This document shows, piece after piece, positions 1-7,989 of a stretch of DNA of 29,375 bases. This DNA is from Eubacterium sp. CAG:248 (lineage in GTDB: Bacteria > Bacillota > Clostridia > Lachnospirales > Lachnospiraceae), in contig FR886185.1 of assembly GCA_000436475.1 (NCBI GenBank), positions 1-29,375 of the forward strand, in the 5' to 3' direction. The translations under genes were made by a program, and so were the position numbers. Every line of letters starts with the position of its first letter. The stretch's first letter is position 1. Under the pieces are notes generated by a model. It did no database searches and had not been told where the DNA came from. It saw only the letters and a program-made list of their open reading frames with translations.

Positions 1-31
1 GTTCGTCACCAACTAATATTCAATTAAACAA

Positions 32-2788
32 CTATTTATTTTTCTTTCCCGCAAACTTTATCTTAATAGCCTGCTTAGCTCCATAAGGAAGAATATACTT
101 AAGCTTATCTTCACTCTTTCTCATAGTACTGCATTCTGGAAGTTCTCTGTTAAGGTGTATGGCATCGAATTCGCACTTTGTAGTACATATACCACATCCG
201 ATACACTTGTTAGGATCTACCACTGAGGCTCCACAGCCAAGACATCTTGCTGTTTCTTTCTTAACCTGTTCTTCTGTGAATGTAAGCTTTGCATCCTTAA
301 ACGACTTCTTGTGGTTAAACGAAGTATCTGTTCCTGGAACCTGTCTGCTGCTGTTATCATAGCTTTCTATGCTGATATTATTCTTATCAAGCTCTATGAA
401 CTCTCTTCTGTTACGTCCTATAGTAAGCGAACTATGTGGCTGCACGTATCTGTGAATAGATATCGCTGCTTCCTTACCTGCCGCAATAGCATCTATGGCA
501 AATCTTGGTCCTGTATACACATCACCACCGATAAATATATCTGGATCTGTTGTCTGGTATGTAAGCTTATCTGCTTTCACTCTCACTCCATCAACCTGAA
601 CCTTAGTACCTTTAAGAAGCTCTCCCCATATAGTAGACTGGCCTATACTTAAGAATACATGACGACAGTTTATTGTTTTTAAATCATTCTCATCATACTG
701 TGGATTAAACCTTCCATCCGCATCTTTTACAGATATACATCTCTTAAGGACTATTCCTGTTACATGTCCATCTTCTGTGAGTATTTCTTTAGGTCCCCAG
801 CCACAGTCAAGCTTAACGCCTTCTTCGAGTGCTTCTTCCACTTCTTCCTCTGATGCCGGCATACCTTTTCTATCTTCAAGACAGAACATAGATACATTAT
901 AATCACCAACTCTTGTACTTGTTCTTGCAACATCAATAGCAACATTACCACCACCGATTACAACAACATCACCTTCAAGTGGATATTCGTGAGTATAACC
1001 AGCCTGCTTTAAGAAATCAACAGCAGATACAACACCATCGGCATCTTCTCCTGGTATTCCAGCCTTTCTTGAACCCTGACATCCAATAGCTATATAGAAA
1101 GCCTTATAGCCCTGCTTCTTTAACTCGTCTATTGTAATATCCTTACCGACTTCAACACCTGTTTTAATATCAACGCCCATCTTATGTATAACGTCTATCT
1201 CTGCTTCTACAACATCCTTTTCAAGCTTAAATGATGGAATACCATACACAAGCATACCACCTGCTTTTTCATTTTTCTCAAAAACTGTTGGCTTATAACC
1301 TTTTTCTGCAAGATAGAATGCACATGAAAGTCCTGCCGGTCCACCTCCAATTATAGCAACTTTTTCATCAAAGCTGCCCTTTGTTGATGGCACAACTTTC
1401 TTAGGTATATAACGTGTATCCGCCTTAAGATCCTGCATAGCTATGAATTTCTTAACTTCATCTATAGCAATAGCCTCATCTATAGTTCCTCTTGTACACG
1501 CATCTTCACATCTTCTGTTACATACATGTCCACATACTGCAGGAAACGGATTTTCTTTCTTGATAAGCGCAAGTGCATCAATAAACCTGCCCTGTGCAGC
1601 CATCTTAAGATAGCCCTGGACTGCTATATGTGCTGGACAGGCTGTTTTACAAGGTGCTGTACCTGTATCATAACAGTTAATCCTGTTCTTATCCCTGTAG
1701 TCCTCAGACCACATATGTGGTCCCCATTTCTGTTCTGATGGAAGCGGCATCTTAGGATACTTTACTTCTTCTCCTGCTTTAGTACATAACTTCTGTCCAA
1801 GCTTCACTGCACCAGCAGGACAATACTCTACACACCTTCCACAGGCAACACAGTTTTCCTTTGTAACCTCTGCCACATATGCCGAACGTGACATATTAGG
1901 CGTGTTAAATAGCTGTGATGTTCTAAGTGCATAACATACGTTAACATTACAGTTGCATATGGCAAATATTTTATCCTGTCCATCTATGTTGGTAATCTGA
2001 TGAACAAAACCATTATCCTCTGCCTTCTTAAATATCTCAAGTGCTTCTTCCTTAGTGATGTATCTTCCACCCTTACCTGTTTCAACAACATAATCTGCCA
2101 TATCACCTACTGCTATACACCAGTCTGCAGGATCATCAGCACATCCCTCATCATATGTTTTTCTTGACTTACGGCATGAACATGGACTTGCCGCATATTT
2201 TCCATCATACTTGTCTAACCAGTAGGATATCTTTTCCAGCGAAACAGCCTGGTTATTCATATCAATAGCTTTCTCAACTGGTATAACATGCATGCCTATA
2301 CCTGCTCCTCCTGGTGGCACCATAGGAGTTATTTTTTCAAGTGGAAGACGACTCATGCGTTCAAAGAATCTTCCCATCTCAGGATGTTCTTCAAGAACTG
2401 TTGAATTCATATTGGTAAACTCTGCACTTCCGGGTACAAACATCGGAAGTACATACTGCTTCTCATGTTCAGGATTCTCCCAGTTATACTCTAACAACCC
2501 ATTAAAAGACATCTGTTCAAGCTGCTTTTCAAGTTCTTTTTCATCCATGCCTGTTATCTTAACCATCTGTTTAAGAGTTTTAGGCTTACGCACCCCCATC
2601 TTTAAGGCTATTTCTGCCTGCTCATCTGTACATATAGGTGCAAGTCCCCAATATTCCGGACTATCTGCTGTCAGTTTTTCAAAGCCTAACTTTATAGGCA
2701 CTCTGTCAGTTATCATTTTGCCAAGTCTTAAAACTGGCTCTCTTACCGGAAGTTCCGGATGAGGATTTTTAAATTCTTCTTTACTCAT
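32..2788 (-). CDS. Iron-sulfur FAD/NAD(P)H oxidoreductase, GltD-like, 918 aa
   Basis: A large soluble electron-transfer flavoprotein. The first ~300 residues hold two cysteine clusters (CSC near 203-205 and CNCNVNVC near 279-286) of a type seen in clostridial fused oxidoreductases. A 4Fe-4S ferredoxin motif (CVACGRCVEYCP) follows near 315. Next is a GltD-like module: an Fe-S domain with CGHVCNRRCEDAC, an FAD dinucleotide fold (IGGGPAGLSCAF) and an NAD(P)H fold (VIGGGNVAIDVAR). The C-terminus adds a second ferredoxin motif (CIGCGICTTKC). The start is supported by AGGAGG/AAAGGA upstream of the ATG. It lies 49 nt after hypB and is probably co-transcribed with it. Family knowledge says such proteins move electrons between NAD(P)H and ferredoxin-like carriers or a partner dehydrogenase. 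The real substrate cannot be read from the sequence, and it is longer than glutamate synthase small subunit (about 450-500 aa). Confidence 0.9.
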   Translation of the reverse strand: MSKEEFKNPHPELPVREPVLRLGKMITDRVPIKLGFEKLTADSPEYWGLAPICTDEQAEIALKMGVRKPKTLKQMVKITGMDEKELEKQLEQMSFNGLLEYNWENPEHEKQYVLPMFVPGSAEFTNMNSTVLEEHPEMGRFFERMSRLPLEKITPMVPPGGAGIGMHVIPVEKAIDMNNQAVSLEKISYWLDKYDGKYAASPCSCRKSRKTYDEGCADDPADWCIAVGDMADYVVETGKGGRYITKEEALEIFKKAEDNGFVHQITNIDGQDKIFAICNCNVNVCYALRTSQLFNTPNMSRSAYVAEVTKENCVACGRCVEYCPAGAVKLGQKLCTKAGEEVKYPKMPLPSEQKWGPHMWSEDYRDKNRINCYDTGTAPCKTACPAHIAVQGYLKMAAQGRFIDALALIKKENPFPAVCGHVCNRRCEDACTRGTIDEAIAIDEVKKFIAMQDLKADTRYIPKKVVPSTKGSFDEKVAIIGGGPAGLSCAFYLAEKGYKPTVFEKNEKAGGMLVYGIPSFKLEKDVVEAEIDVIHKMGVDIKTGVEVGKDITIDELKKQGYKAFYIAIGCQGSRKAGIPGEDADGVVSAVDFLKQAGYTHEYPLEGDVVVIGGGNVAIDVARTSTRVGDYNVSMFCLEDRKGMPASEEEVEEALEEGVKLDCGWGPKEILTEDGHVTGIVLKRCISVKDADGRFNPQYDENDLKTINCRHVFLSIGQSTIWGELLKGTKVQVDGVRVKADKLTYQTTDPDIFIGGDVYTGPRFAIDAIAAGKEAAISIHRYVQPHSSLTIGRNRREFIELDKNNISIESYDNSSRQVPGTDTSFNHKKSFKDAKLTFTEEQVKKETARCLGCGASVVDPNKCIGCGICTTKCEFDAIHLNRELPECSTMRKSEDKLKYILPYGAKQAIKIKFAGKKNK

Positions 2789-2837
2789 AAATATCCTTTC
2801 CTCCTAATATACTTCTAAATACTTATATATGCTTCTA

Positions 2838-3506
2838 TTATTGTTTCCACTCAGCTACATGTTTCTTCAGCCATTCAGTCCATTCCTTCATGCCTTCGCC
2901 CGTTTTAGCAGATATAGGAATAACCTCCGCCTTTGGATTTCTCATTGCTATATATTCTTTACACTTATCAATATCAAAATCAAAATAAGACATAACATCA
3001 ATCTTGTTAATAAGAACTACATCACATACTGAGAACATAAGTGGATATTTAAGTGGTTTATCATAACCTTCTGGTACTGAAAGTATCATGACATTCTTTA
3101 CCGCTCCTGTATCAAACTCCGCCGGGCATACAAGATTTCCCACGTTTTCTAATATAACAAGATCAACATCACTTATATCAAGCTCTTCTATTCCCTGTCT
3201 TGACATATCCGCATCAAGATGACACATTCCACCAGTATGAAGCTGTATAGCTTTGGCACCTGTATCTGCAATAGTCTTCGCATCAACATCCGAGTCAATA
3301 TCCGCTTCCATGACGCCTATCCTTATATCCTCCTTTAACAGCTCTATAGTTTTTGTTAAAGTGGTGGTCTTTCCAGAACCAGGAGATGACATCAGATTTA
3401 AAAAAAACACTCCTTTTTTCTTAAGTTCTTCTCTTAAAAGTGCAGCACGCTCATCATTGCTTTCAAAAACACTTTTTTTCACCTCGATAACTCTTACGTC
3501 CTTCAC
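2838..3506 (-). CDS. hypB: HypB, nickel-incorporation GTPase
   Basis: GTPase that delivers nickel to [NiFe]-hydrogenase or another nickel enzyme. From a GTG start the protein is 222 aa, normal for HypB. I chose the GTG at 3506 because GGAGG sits 6 nt upstream; an in-frame ATG further up has no such site. Visible motifs are the P-loop GSGKTT (43-48), EADI (68-71), the metal-site segment GGMCHLDAD with C95 and H96, NVGNLVCP with C127, and the guanine-specificity motif NKID (167-170). It lacks the N-terminal His-rich nickel store found in some HypB proteins. No hypA, hypC-F or hydrogenase genes are adjacent. The neighbour downstream is an Fe-S flavoprotein. A TATAAT at 3525-3530 could be a -10 element, but its -35 is poor. 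Confidence 0.93.
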   Translation of the reverse strand: MKDVRVIEVKKSVFESNDERAALLREELKKKGVFFLNLMSSPGSGKTTTLTKTIELLKEDIRIGVMEADIDSDVDAKTIADTGAKAIQLHTGGMCHLDADMSRQGIEELDISDVDLVILENVGNLVCPAEFDTGAVKNVMILSVPEGYDKPLKYPLMFSVCDVVLINKIDVMSYFDFDIDKCKEYIAMRNPKAEVIPISAKTGEGMKEWTEWLKKHVAEWKQ

Positions 3507-3553
3507 TATATACCTCCATAGCATATTATAAGATATAGTATACATCTTTTACA

Positions 3554-3585
3554 TAAAAAAAGCCAGCACATTGATAATGCTGACT
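3554..3585 (-). terminator. Rho-independent terminator between carD and hypB
   Basis: On the minus strand AGTCAGCAT and ATGTGCTGGCT form a 9-bp stem (two arms near 3576-3585 and 3561-3570) followed directly by seven T residues. It lies after carD and the hairpin-rich element and just before hypB, so it should separate the two transcripts. Confidence 0.7.
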
Positions 3586-3630
3586 TTATAACCTGTGTTA
3601 TAACTAACTTTATTAATATACTGGCATATT

Positions 3631-3828
3631 ATGATGTCGGGGTCAAAAGCCCCCGACTTTAATACCTACGAATTGTTCCGTGCTACGCACTCCCACAATT
3701 CTCCCCAATATTCGCATATCGTGGGATTATCATCCCACTTTTATGCTCATATCGGGGCGGGTCCCAAGGTCTTTCACCCACCTATGAGCAAGCTCATGTG
3801 AGTTTAGACCTTTTGACCCTGGTATCAT
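3631..3828 (-). repeat. Hairpin-rich intergenic element with terminal inverted repeats
   Basis: A compact, locally GC-rich element fills the gap after carD. Its ends mirror each other: ATGAT-N4-GGGTCAAAAG at 3631-3649 and CTTTTGACCC-N4-ATCAT at 3810-3828. Inside, on the minus strand, are nested hairpins: AAGGTCT/AGACCTT enclosing ATGAGC-TT-GCTCAT, GTGGGAT-GATA-ATCCCAC inside a CCCC/GGGG-closed stem, GAATTGT/ACAATTC enclosing GTGC-GTA-GCAC, and GTCGGGG/CCCCGAC. No ORF is visible and no target-site duplication is evident. The right end almost abuts the carD stop codon (3830-3832). It may be a MITE/REP-like dispersed element or a structured RNA in the carD 3' UTR; sequence alone cannot decide. 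Confidence 0.6.
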
Positions 3829-3829
3829 A

Positions 3830-4327
3830 TTATAATACAGAAAGATAATTATCCATCTCTTCTGTTATCTGTTCATAATCCTTTTCCATAGCCTCTGATA
3901 TCTCACCATACAAAAGCTTTCTAGCAGTAGTAAGCATTCTGCTGTCTGCCGACTTCATACGTCTTAGTTCTTTAGCTCTGTCATTTTTTATGTTAAATAA
4001 TGCTCTTACAAGATGCATAAGCTGTACAAGATCCTGTGACTTAACCATCTCATCATATTTCATAGGATGAACCTTTTCATTAAGCTCTTCATCTTCCCTA
4101 CAGTGCTTTGCCCTTTCAATAAGTTTCTTACAGGCATCCTTATCAATAATACCTCTGATCATGACCTTAGTACTGTCAACAGGAGAATATATAATTCCTT
4201 TACTGTCATAAACAGGCTGAAGAAAATAATAATCCTTATCAATACCTTTAATAGGCGGCTTTCCAATATTCTCAATCTCACACACACCTACTACACCATA
4301 AACAACTTTATCATTGATCTCAAACAT
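3830..4327 (-). CDS. CarD/CdnL-family RNA polymerase-binding regulator
   Basis: 165-aa protein whose N-terminal ~55 residues match the CarD_CdnL_TRCF RNA-polymerase interacting domain (MFEINDKVVYGVVGVCEIE, then YYFLQPVY and IYSPVD). The helical C-terminal part carries the conserved LYGEISEAMEKDYEQI segment. Members bind the RNA polymerase beta subunit and stabilise open promoter complexes, chiefly at rRNA and housekeeping promoters. The start at 4327 follows AGAGG by 9 nt; an upstream in-frame ATG would place that site inside the coding region. It has its own promoter (4391-4419) with a candidate Spo0A box in the spacer. Confidence 0.88.
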   Translation of the reverse strand: MFEINDKVVYGVVGVCEIENIGKPPIKGIDKDYYFLQPVYDSKGIIYSPVDSTKVMIRGIIDKDACKKLIERAKHCREDEELNEKVHPMKYDEMVKSQDLVQLMHLVRALFNIKNDRAKELRRMKSADSRMLTTARKLLYGEISEAMEKDYEQITEEMDNYLSVL

Positions 4328-4390
4328 ATCATTACACCTCTCATATGCATAACGCAAAACTTATTAAATTATCTCTTATATCTGGGTGTA

Positions 4391-4419
4391 ATTATACATC
4401 AATTCGACATTTTTTTCAA
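4391..4419 (-). promoter_or_regulatory. Sigma-A-type promoter of carD
   Basis: On the minus strand the -35 is TTGAAA (4414-4419), the spacer is 17 nt and the -10 is TATAAT (4391-4396), about 64 nt upstream of the carD start. An A-rich tract lies upstream. Confidence 0.7.
4403..4409 (-). promoter_or_regulatory. Candidate Spo0A box within the carD promoter
   Basis: The minus strand reads TGTCGAA, the core of the Spo0A (0A) box, placed between the -35 and -10 of the carD promoter. Binding there would be expected to block polymerase. A 7-bp match is weak evidence alone; its position and a second exact copy before the cohesin operon make it worth recording. Confidence 0.4.
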
Positions 4420-4449
4420 AATGATATTAAAAAAACACGAAAAAAAAAC

Positions 4450-4509
4450 ATAAAAAATACAAAAAGCAGATTATTGTATATGCCTTATTACATACACATA
4501 ATCTGCTTT
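4450..4509 (-). terminator. Rho-independent terminator of the HPr-like/DUF6465 operon
   Basis: A perfect 12-bp stem (AAAGCAGATTAT on the plus strand at 4463-4474 against ATAATCTGCTTT at 4498-4509) is followed on the minus strand by TTTTTGTATTTTTTATG. It sits about 50 nt past the stop codon of the DUF6465-type gene. Confidence 0.85.
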
Positions 4510-4561
4510 ATAATTAATTATTTTATGTATATATCAGTCCAATAAACAGCCTGCTGATATA

Positions 4562-5152
4562 TTAATAAAGATCTACTTTTCCAGCGAGATTGCCATTAGC
4601 TACATAATAGCATGCATTATCTTCTGGCTTAAGATACATTTTAAGATCTTTTATTTCAACATTCTGGCTCTTTACATCTTCTGTTATTCTTGCAACAAGT
4701 GTCTCTTCATCTACCTGCTTACCATCGAACTGGAAAAACAGCTCTTTTTTAAATGTCTTCTTCGCTGCTGTTTTTCTTGTAGTCTTTGCTGCTGACTTGG
4801 CAGCTGTTTCTTTTTTAGCTTCTGCTGCTTTCTTAGCAGCTGTTGTCTTTGTGGATGCTGTTGTCTTCTTTGCTGCTGGCTTTCTTCCCGGTTTCTTCTT
4901 TGCAGTCTCTGCTTTAACTTCTTCTACAACTGCTTTGACCTCTCCCTTTTTTTCTTCCAGATCTGATTTCACTTCACTAAGCTTAGCTGCGATATCTTCT
5001 GTCTTCTTTACTGCAGCTTCCTTAACTGGTTTCTTCTCTGTTGCCTTTTTAGCTGTTTTCTTAGTCTCTTTAACCTCTGTGTTAGCAGCAGCCTGATTAT
5101 CTACTGCTGATGTACTACCAAATATGTCCTTTGTTTCCACCTTAGTTCTCAT
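4562..5152 (-). CDS. DUF6465-type protein with a histone-H1-like Lys/Ala-rich region
   Basis: 196 aa with two parts. Residues ~1-135 are low complexity and strongly basic overall, with repeated AAKK, TAKK and KTTAAKK units like histone H1 tails; this part also contains an acidic, coiled-coil-prone stretch near 55-85. The last ~60 residues form a compact domain beginning KKELFFQFDGKQVDEETL and ending near YYVANGNLAGKVDLY, which I recognise as the DUF6465 type common in Lachnospiraceae. The Lys/Ala region suggests binding to nucleic acid or another polyanion, but the function is not known. The start has AGGGAGG 8 nt upstream. It lies 17 nt after the HPr-like gene in the same operon. Confidence 0.8.
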   Translation of the reverse strand: MRTKVETKDIFGSTSAVDNQAAANTEVKETKKTAKKATEKKPVKEAAVKKTEDIAAKLSEVKSDLEEKKGEVKAVVEEVKAETAKKKPGRKPAAKKTTASTKTTAAKKAAEAKKETAAKSAAKTTRKTAAKKTFKKELFFQFDGKQVDEETLVARITEDVKSQNVEIKDLKMYLKPEDNACYYVANGNLAGKVDLY

Positions 5153-5169
5153 GATTCAATCCTCCCTAA

Positions 5170-5424
5170 TCATTCACTACATGTTAAAAAGTTTCTAATA
5201 GCATCTGCAGCTTCATTCTCATCACTGCCATCAGCGATCACTTTAACTTCGATGCCTTGTTTTAAACCAAATGCCATAATCCCCATAAGACTTTTGGCAT
5301 TGATATTTTTTCCTTCGCCCTCAATCTCAATATGACTATCATATTTACATGCTATCTGAACAAGCTCAGCTATTGGATTCTTATGTGTCTTATCAATGTC
5401 TGCAACCTTAACCAATTCTGTCAT
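5170..5424 (-). CDS. HPr-like phosphocarrier with altered active-site loop
   Basis: 84 aa, the size of HPr, the small phosphocarrier of the sugar phosphotransferase system. The fold signature is present: a His in the first loop (H14, in THKNPIAELVQIA), a regulatory Ser (S45 in AKSLMGIM) and the C-terminal EAADAIRNF helix. The usual loop is L-H-A-R-P; here it is T-H-K-N-P, so the Arg that stabilises phospho-His is Asn. This suggests a paralogue or regulator rather than the main PTS HPr. I chose ATG 5424 because AGGTGG lies 9 nt upstream, inside a longer in-frame extension. It leads a two-gene operon from a near-consensus promoter. Confidence 0.85.
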   Translation of the reverse strand: MTELVKVADIDKTHKNPIAELVQIACKYDSHIEIEGEGKNINAKSLMGIMAFGLKQGIEVKVIADGSDENEAADAIRNFLTCSE

Positions 5425-5467
5425 CGTTAACATCCACCTATCTTTCATTAATTAATTACATTTGTAA

Positions 5468-5496
5468 AATATACCGCATACATACGAATAAGTCAA
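5468..5496 (-). promoter_or_regulatory. Sigma-A-type promoter of the HPr-like operon
   Basis: On the minus strand -35 TTGACT (5491-5496), 17-nt spacer, -10 TATATT (5468-5473), 44 nt before the HPr-like start codon. Near-consensus, so probably strong. Confidence 0.75.
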
Positions 5497-5599
5497 TACC
5501 CAACTCAAGTCTCACAATACATTCTATAATCAGACTTTATGTTTGTTTTCTGCTAACGATACAAGAATCTGTGATATTTACCGACGTATATGTATCATC

Positions 5600-5914
5600 T
5601 TACCTGATAGTTTTATCTGCATATCCCATATGATACAGTTCATTCATCTGTTCGTCAAACTTAGGTTTTAATTCATAATCACCAAGTATTTTAATCAGCT
5701 GCTTAACCTTTTTATCATCAGTAGTTACTTTGTAAACATTATCCATAACCTCTTTATAAATGCTTTCAAGCTCTGTTACCTGGTCTTTCTCATCAAGCCC
5801 TTCAATATAACTTAAAAGGCCTAATGAGTAAGCACACTCGTAATTTCCAGTCATCCCTGCATTATCATAAAGACATTTTGCAGCCACTGCAGTCTTAACA
5901 AGTTCTGTAACCAT
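5600..5914 (-). CDS. Small protein of unknown function coupled to trpA
   Basis: 104 aa, cytoplasmic, predicted mostly helical and slightly acidic, with no motif I recognise. Its ATG lies 2 nt after the trpA stop codon and its ribosome binding site (AAGGAGA) is inside the trpA 3' end, so translation is coupled to trpA. The tight coupling argues that it is a real gene of the trp operon. Nothing in the sequence says whether it acts on tryptophan metabolism. No convincing terminator is visible in the next ~100 nt. Confidence 0.75.
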   Translation of the reverse strand: MVTELVKTAVAAKCLYDNAGMTGNYECAYSLGLLSYIEGLDEKDQVTELESIYKEVMDNVYKVTTDDKKVKQLIKILGDYELKPKFDEQMNELYHMGYADKTIR

Positions 5915-5916
5915 AA

Positions 5917-6711
5917 TTAAACATTCATCTCCTTCTTGAATGTCTGTATATAATCTTTAACTGCTTTTGTATCATAGTTATTCTCTTTCATAAGCTTTAT
6001 AAAGTGTGAACCTACGATAGCACCATCTATAATATCGCAAAGTGATTCTACATCTTTAGCTGTTCTTATGCCAAAGCCCATCATAACAGGAACTGGGCTG
6101 TTCTTTTTAACTTCCAAAAGATACTCTCTTATCTTTTTATGGAAATTAGCACCCTTTCCTGTGACTCCCATCTGTGAAACACAATAAATAAATCCTTTTG
6201 CATCCTTTGTAAGCATAGGAATACGCTCTTTTGATACCGGCGATACAAGCTGTATTAATATAGGTGCTCCTGATACATTTTCAAGTGCAGCCTTTAACTC
6301 GCCCTGCTCTTCATATGGAAGATCTGGTATAATAAGTCCATCAACACCACATTCTGCACACATGGCTGCAAATGCATCCAGACCATAATGATATACTGTA
6401 TTATAATACATCATGAAAACAACTGGTGTACTAAGCCCTTCATTTCTTACCTTTTTCATAAGTTCAAAAACCTTTGCAAGAGTAGCTCCGTTTTGTATAG
6501 CTTCATATGAAGCATTCTGTATAACTGGTCCGTCTGCAACTGGATCTGAAAAAGGAACACCAAGCTCCATTACATCGATACCCGCTTCCTGTTGTGCATG
6601 CATAATCTTTGCTGTTGTATCCATATCAGGAAGTCCTGCTGTTGTATATGTTATAAATGCCTTCTTGCCTTCTGCCTTAAGTGCAGCCATCTTTTCTTCT
6701 ATTCTGTTCAT
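5917..6711 (-). CDS. trpA: Tryptophan synthase alpha subunit
   Basis: 264-aa TIM barrel that cleaves indole-3-glycerol phosphate to indole and glyceraldehyde 3-phosphate and passes indole to TrpB. The catalytic acids are both present: E49 in MELGVPFSDP and D60 in VADGP. The family segments YCVSQMGVTG and GFGIRTAKDV are intact. Length is normal. It starts within the trpB stop codon (TAATG overlap), so synthesis of the two subunits is coupled. Confidence 0.97.
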   Translation of the reverse strand: MNRIEEKMAALKAEGKKAFITYTTAGLPDMDTTAKIMHAQQEAGIDVMELGVPFSDPVADGPVIQNASYEAIQNGATLAKVFELMKKVRNEGLSTPVVFMMYYNTVYHYGLDAFAAMCAECGVDGLIIPDLPYEEQGELKAALENVSGAPILIQLVSPVSKERIPMLTKDAKGFIYCVSQMGVTGKGANFHKKIREYLLEVKKNSPVPVMMGFGIRTAKDVESLCDIIDGAIVGSHFIKLMKENNYDTKAVKDYIQTFKKEMNV

Positions 6712-7898
6712 TACTTGTTTGTCTCCTCTCCATTAATATATTTCTGAACTGTATGAACGTCCTTATCTCCTCGTCCTGACAGACACATAACAATAGTCTT
6801 GCCCTTATATTCGCCCTGTGCCATCTTTAACACATGTGCAAGAGCATGCGCACTTTCTATAGCTGGTATTATACCCTCTTCCCTGCACAGCTCCATAAAT
6901 GCATCCATACACTCAGAATCTGTTATAGACACATATTGCGCTCTGCCAGAATCTCTTAAATAAGCATGTTCTGGTCCTACACCTGGATAATCAAGACCTG
7001 CTGATATAGAATGTGCAAGCTTTATATTTCCATCTTCATCCTGTAAAAGATATGACTTCATTCCATGAAGTACACCTGGCTCACCAAGTGCCATTGCAGA
7101 TGCATGCTTACCTGTTTCAACTCCAAGACCACCAGCCTCGACTCCTATCAGGTCAACATCCTTATCATCTATAAAATCTGCAAACATACCTATAGAATTA
7201 GAACCACCGCCTACACAGGCAACAACAGCATCTGGAAGTCTTCCCTCTTTTTCCAGAATCTGTCTTCTTGCCTCTGTTGATATTATTCTCTGGAACTCTT
7301 TTACCATCTTGGGATATGGATGTGGCCCAACTGCGGAGCCTATTACATAGAATGTATCTTCTGCCTTTTCTGCCCATGTTCTTATAGCTTCATTAGTAGC
7401 ATCCTTAAGTGTTGAACTTCCTGTAGTTACAGGCTGTACTTTTGCTCCAAGAAGTTCCATTTTAAACACATTAAGTGCCTGTCTTTCTATATCCTCAGCG
7501 CCCATAAATACTGTACATTCCATGCCAAAAAGCGCTGCTCCTGTTGCAGTTGCAACACCATGCTGGCCTGCTCCTGTTTCTGCTATAACCTTTGTTTTTC
7601 CCATCCTTTTAGCTAACAGAATCTGACCTATTACATTATTTATCTTATGAGCTCCCGTATGATTAAGATCTTCTCTTTTAAGATATATCTTTGCACCATA
7701 TTTTTTACTGAGTTTTTCGGCATAATATAAAGGATTTTCCCTTCCTACATACTCCTTAAGATAATATTTATACTCCTTTATGAATTCAGGATCCTTCATT
7801 GCCTCATCAAATGCCTTCTCCAGCTCATTAAGTGTATTCATAAGTGATTCTGAAACATACTGTCCGCCAAATTGTCCATAATATCTGTTATCCTGCAT
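6711..7898 (-). CDS. trpB: Tryptophan synthase beta subunit
   Basis: 395-aa PLP enzyme that condenses indole with serine to give tryptophan. The PLP lysine is K85 in HTGAHKINN; the phosphate-binding glycine loop (CVGGGSNSIG) and the SGRGDKD C-terminal motif are present. This is the classic TrpB1 type that pairs with TrpA. Two adjacent ATG codons exist (7901 and 7898); I chose the second because it gives better spacing to GAGGAG. It follows trpCF after 91 nt and overlaps trpA by one base. Confidence 0.97.
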   Translation of the reverse strand: MQDNRYYGQFGGQYVSESLMNTLNELEKAFDEAMKDPEFIKEYKYYLKEYVGRENPLYYAEKLSKKYGAKIYLKREDLNHTGAHKINNVIGQILLAKRMGKTKVIAETGAGQHGVATATGAALFGMECTVFMGAEDIERQALNVFKMELLGAKVQPVTTGSSTLKDATNEAIRTWAEKAEDTFYVIGSAVGPHPYPKMVKEFQRIISTEARRQILEKEGRLPDAVVACVGGGSNSIGMFADFIDDKDVDLIGVEAGGLGVETGKHASAMALGEPGVLHGMKSYLLQDEDGNIKLAHSISAGLDYPGVGPEHAYLRDSGRAQYVSITDSECMDAFMELCREEGIIPAIESAHALAHVLKMAQGEYKGKTIVMCLSGRGDKDVHTVQKYINGEETNK

Positions 7899-7989
7899 CA
7901 TTACTCCTCTTTTCTTTTACTACTTTTTATTTTATTCTTTATTTTTATTCCTTATCTTCTTTAACTGTTCTTAAATCAATCCAGTGTTT

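Noticed and set aside
2292..2762. 156-aa plus-strand reading frame
   Set aside because: Antisense to the start of the 918-aa oxidoreductase, which has clear family motifs and a ribosome binding site.
3525..3553. Promoter for hypB
   Set aside because: A TATAAT is present, but the -35 is poor and the predicted start would leave almost no leader before the ribosome site.
5500..5598. Terminator for the trp operon after the 104-aa gene
   Set aside because: Only short weak stems (for example GATAC/GTATC) without a following T-run; no convincing hairpin.
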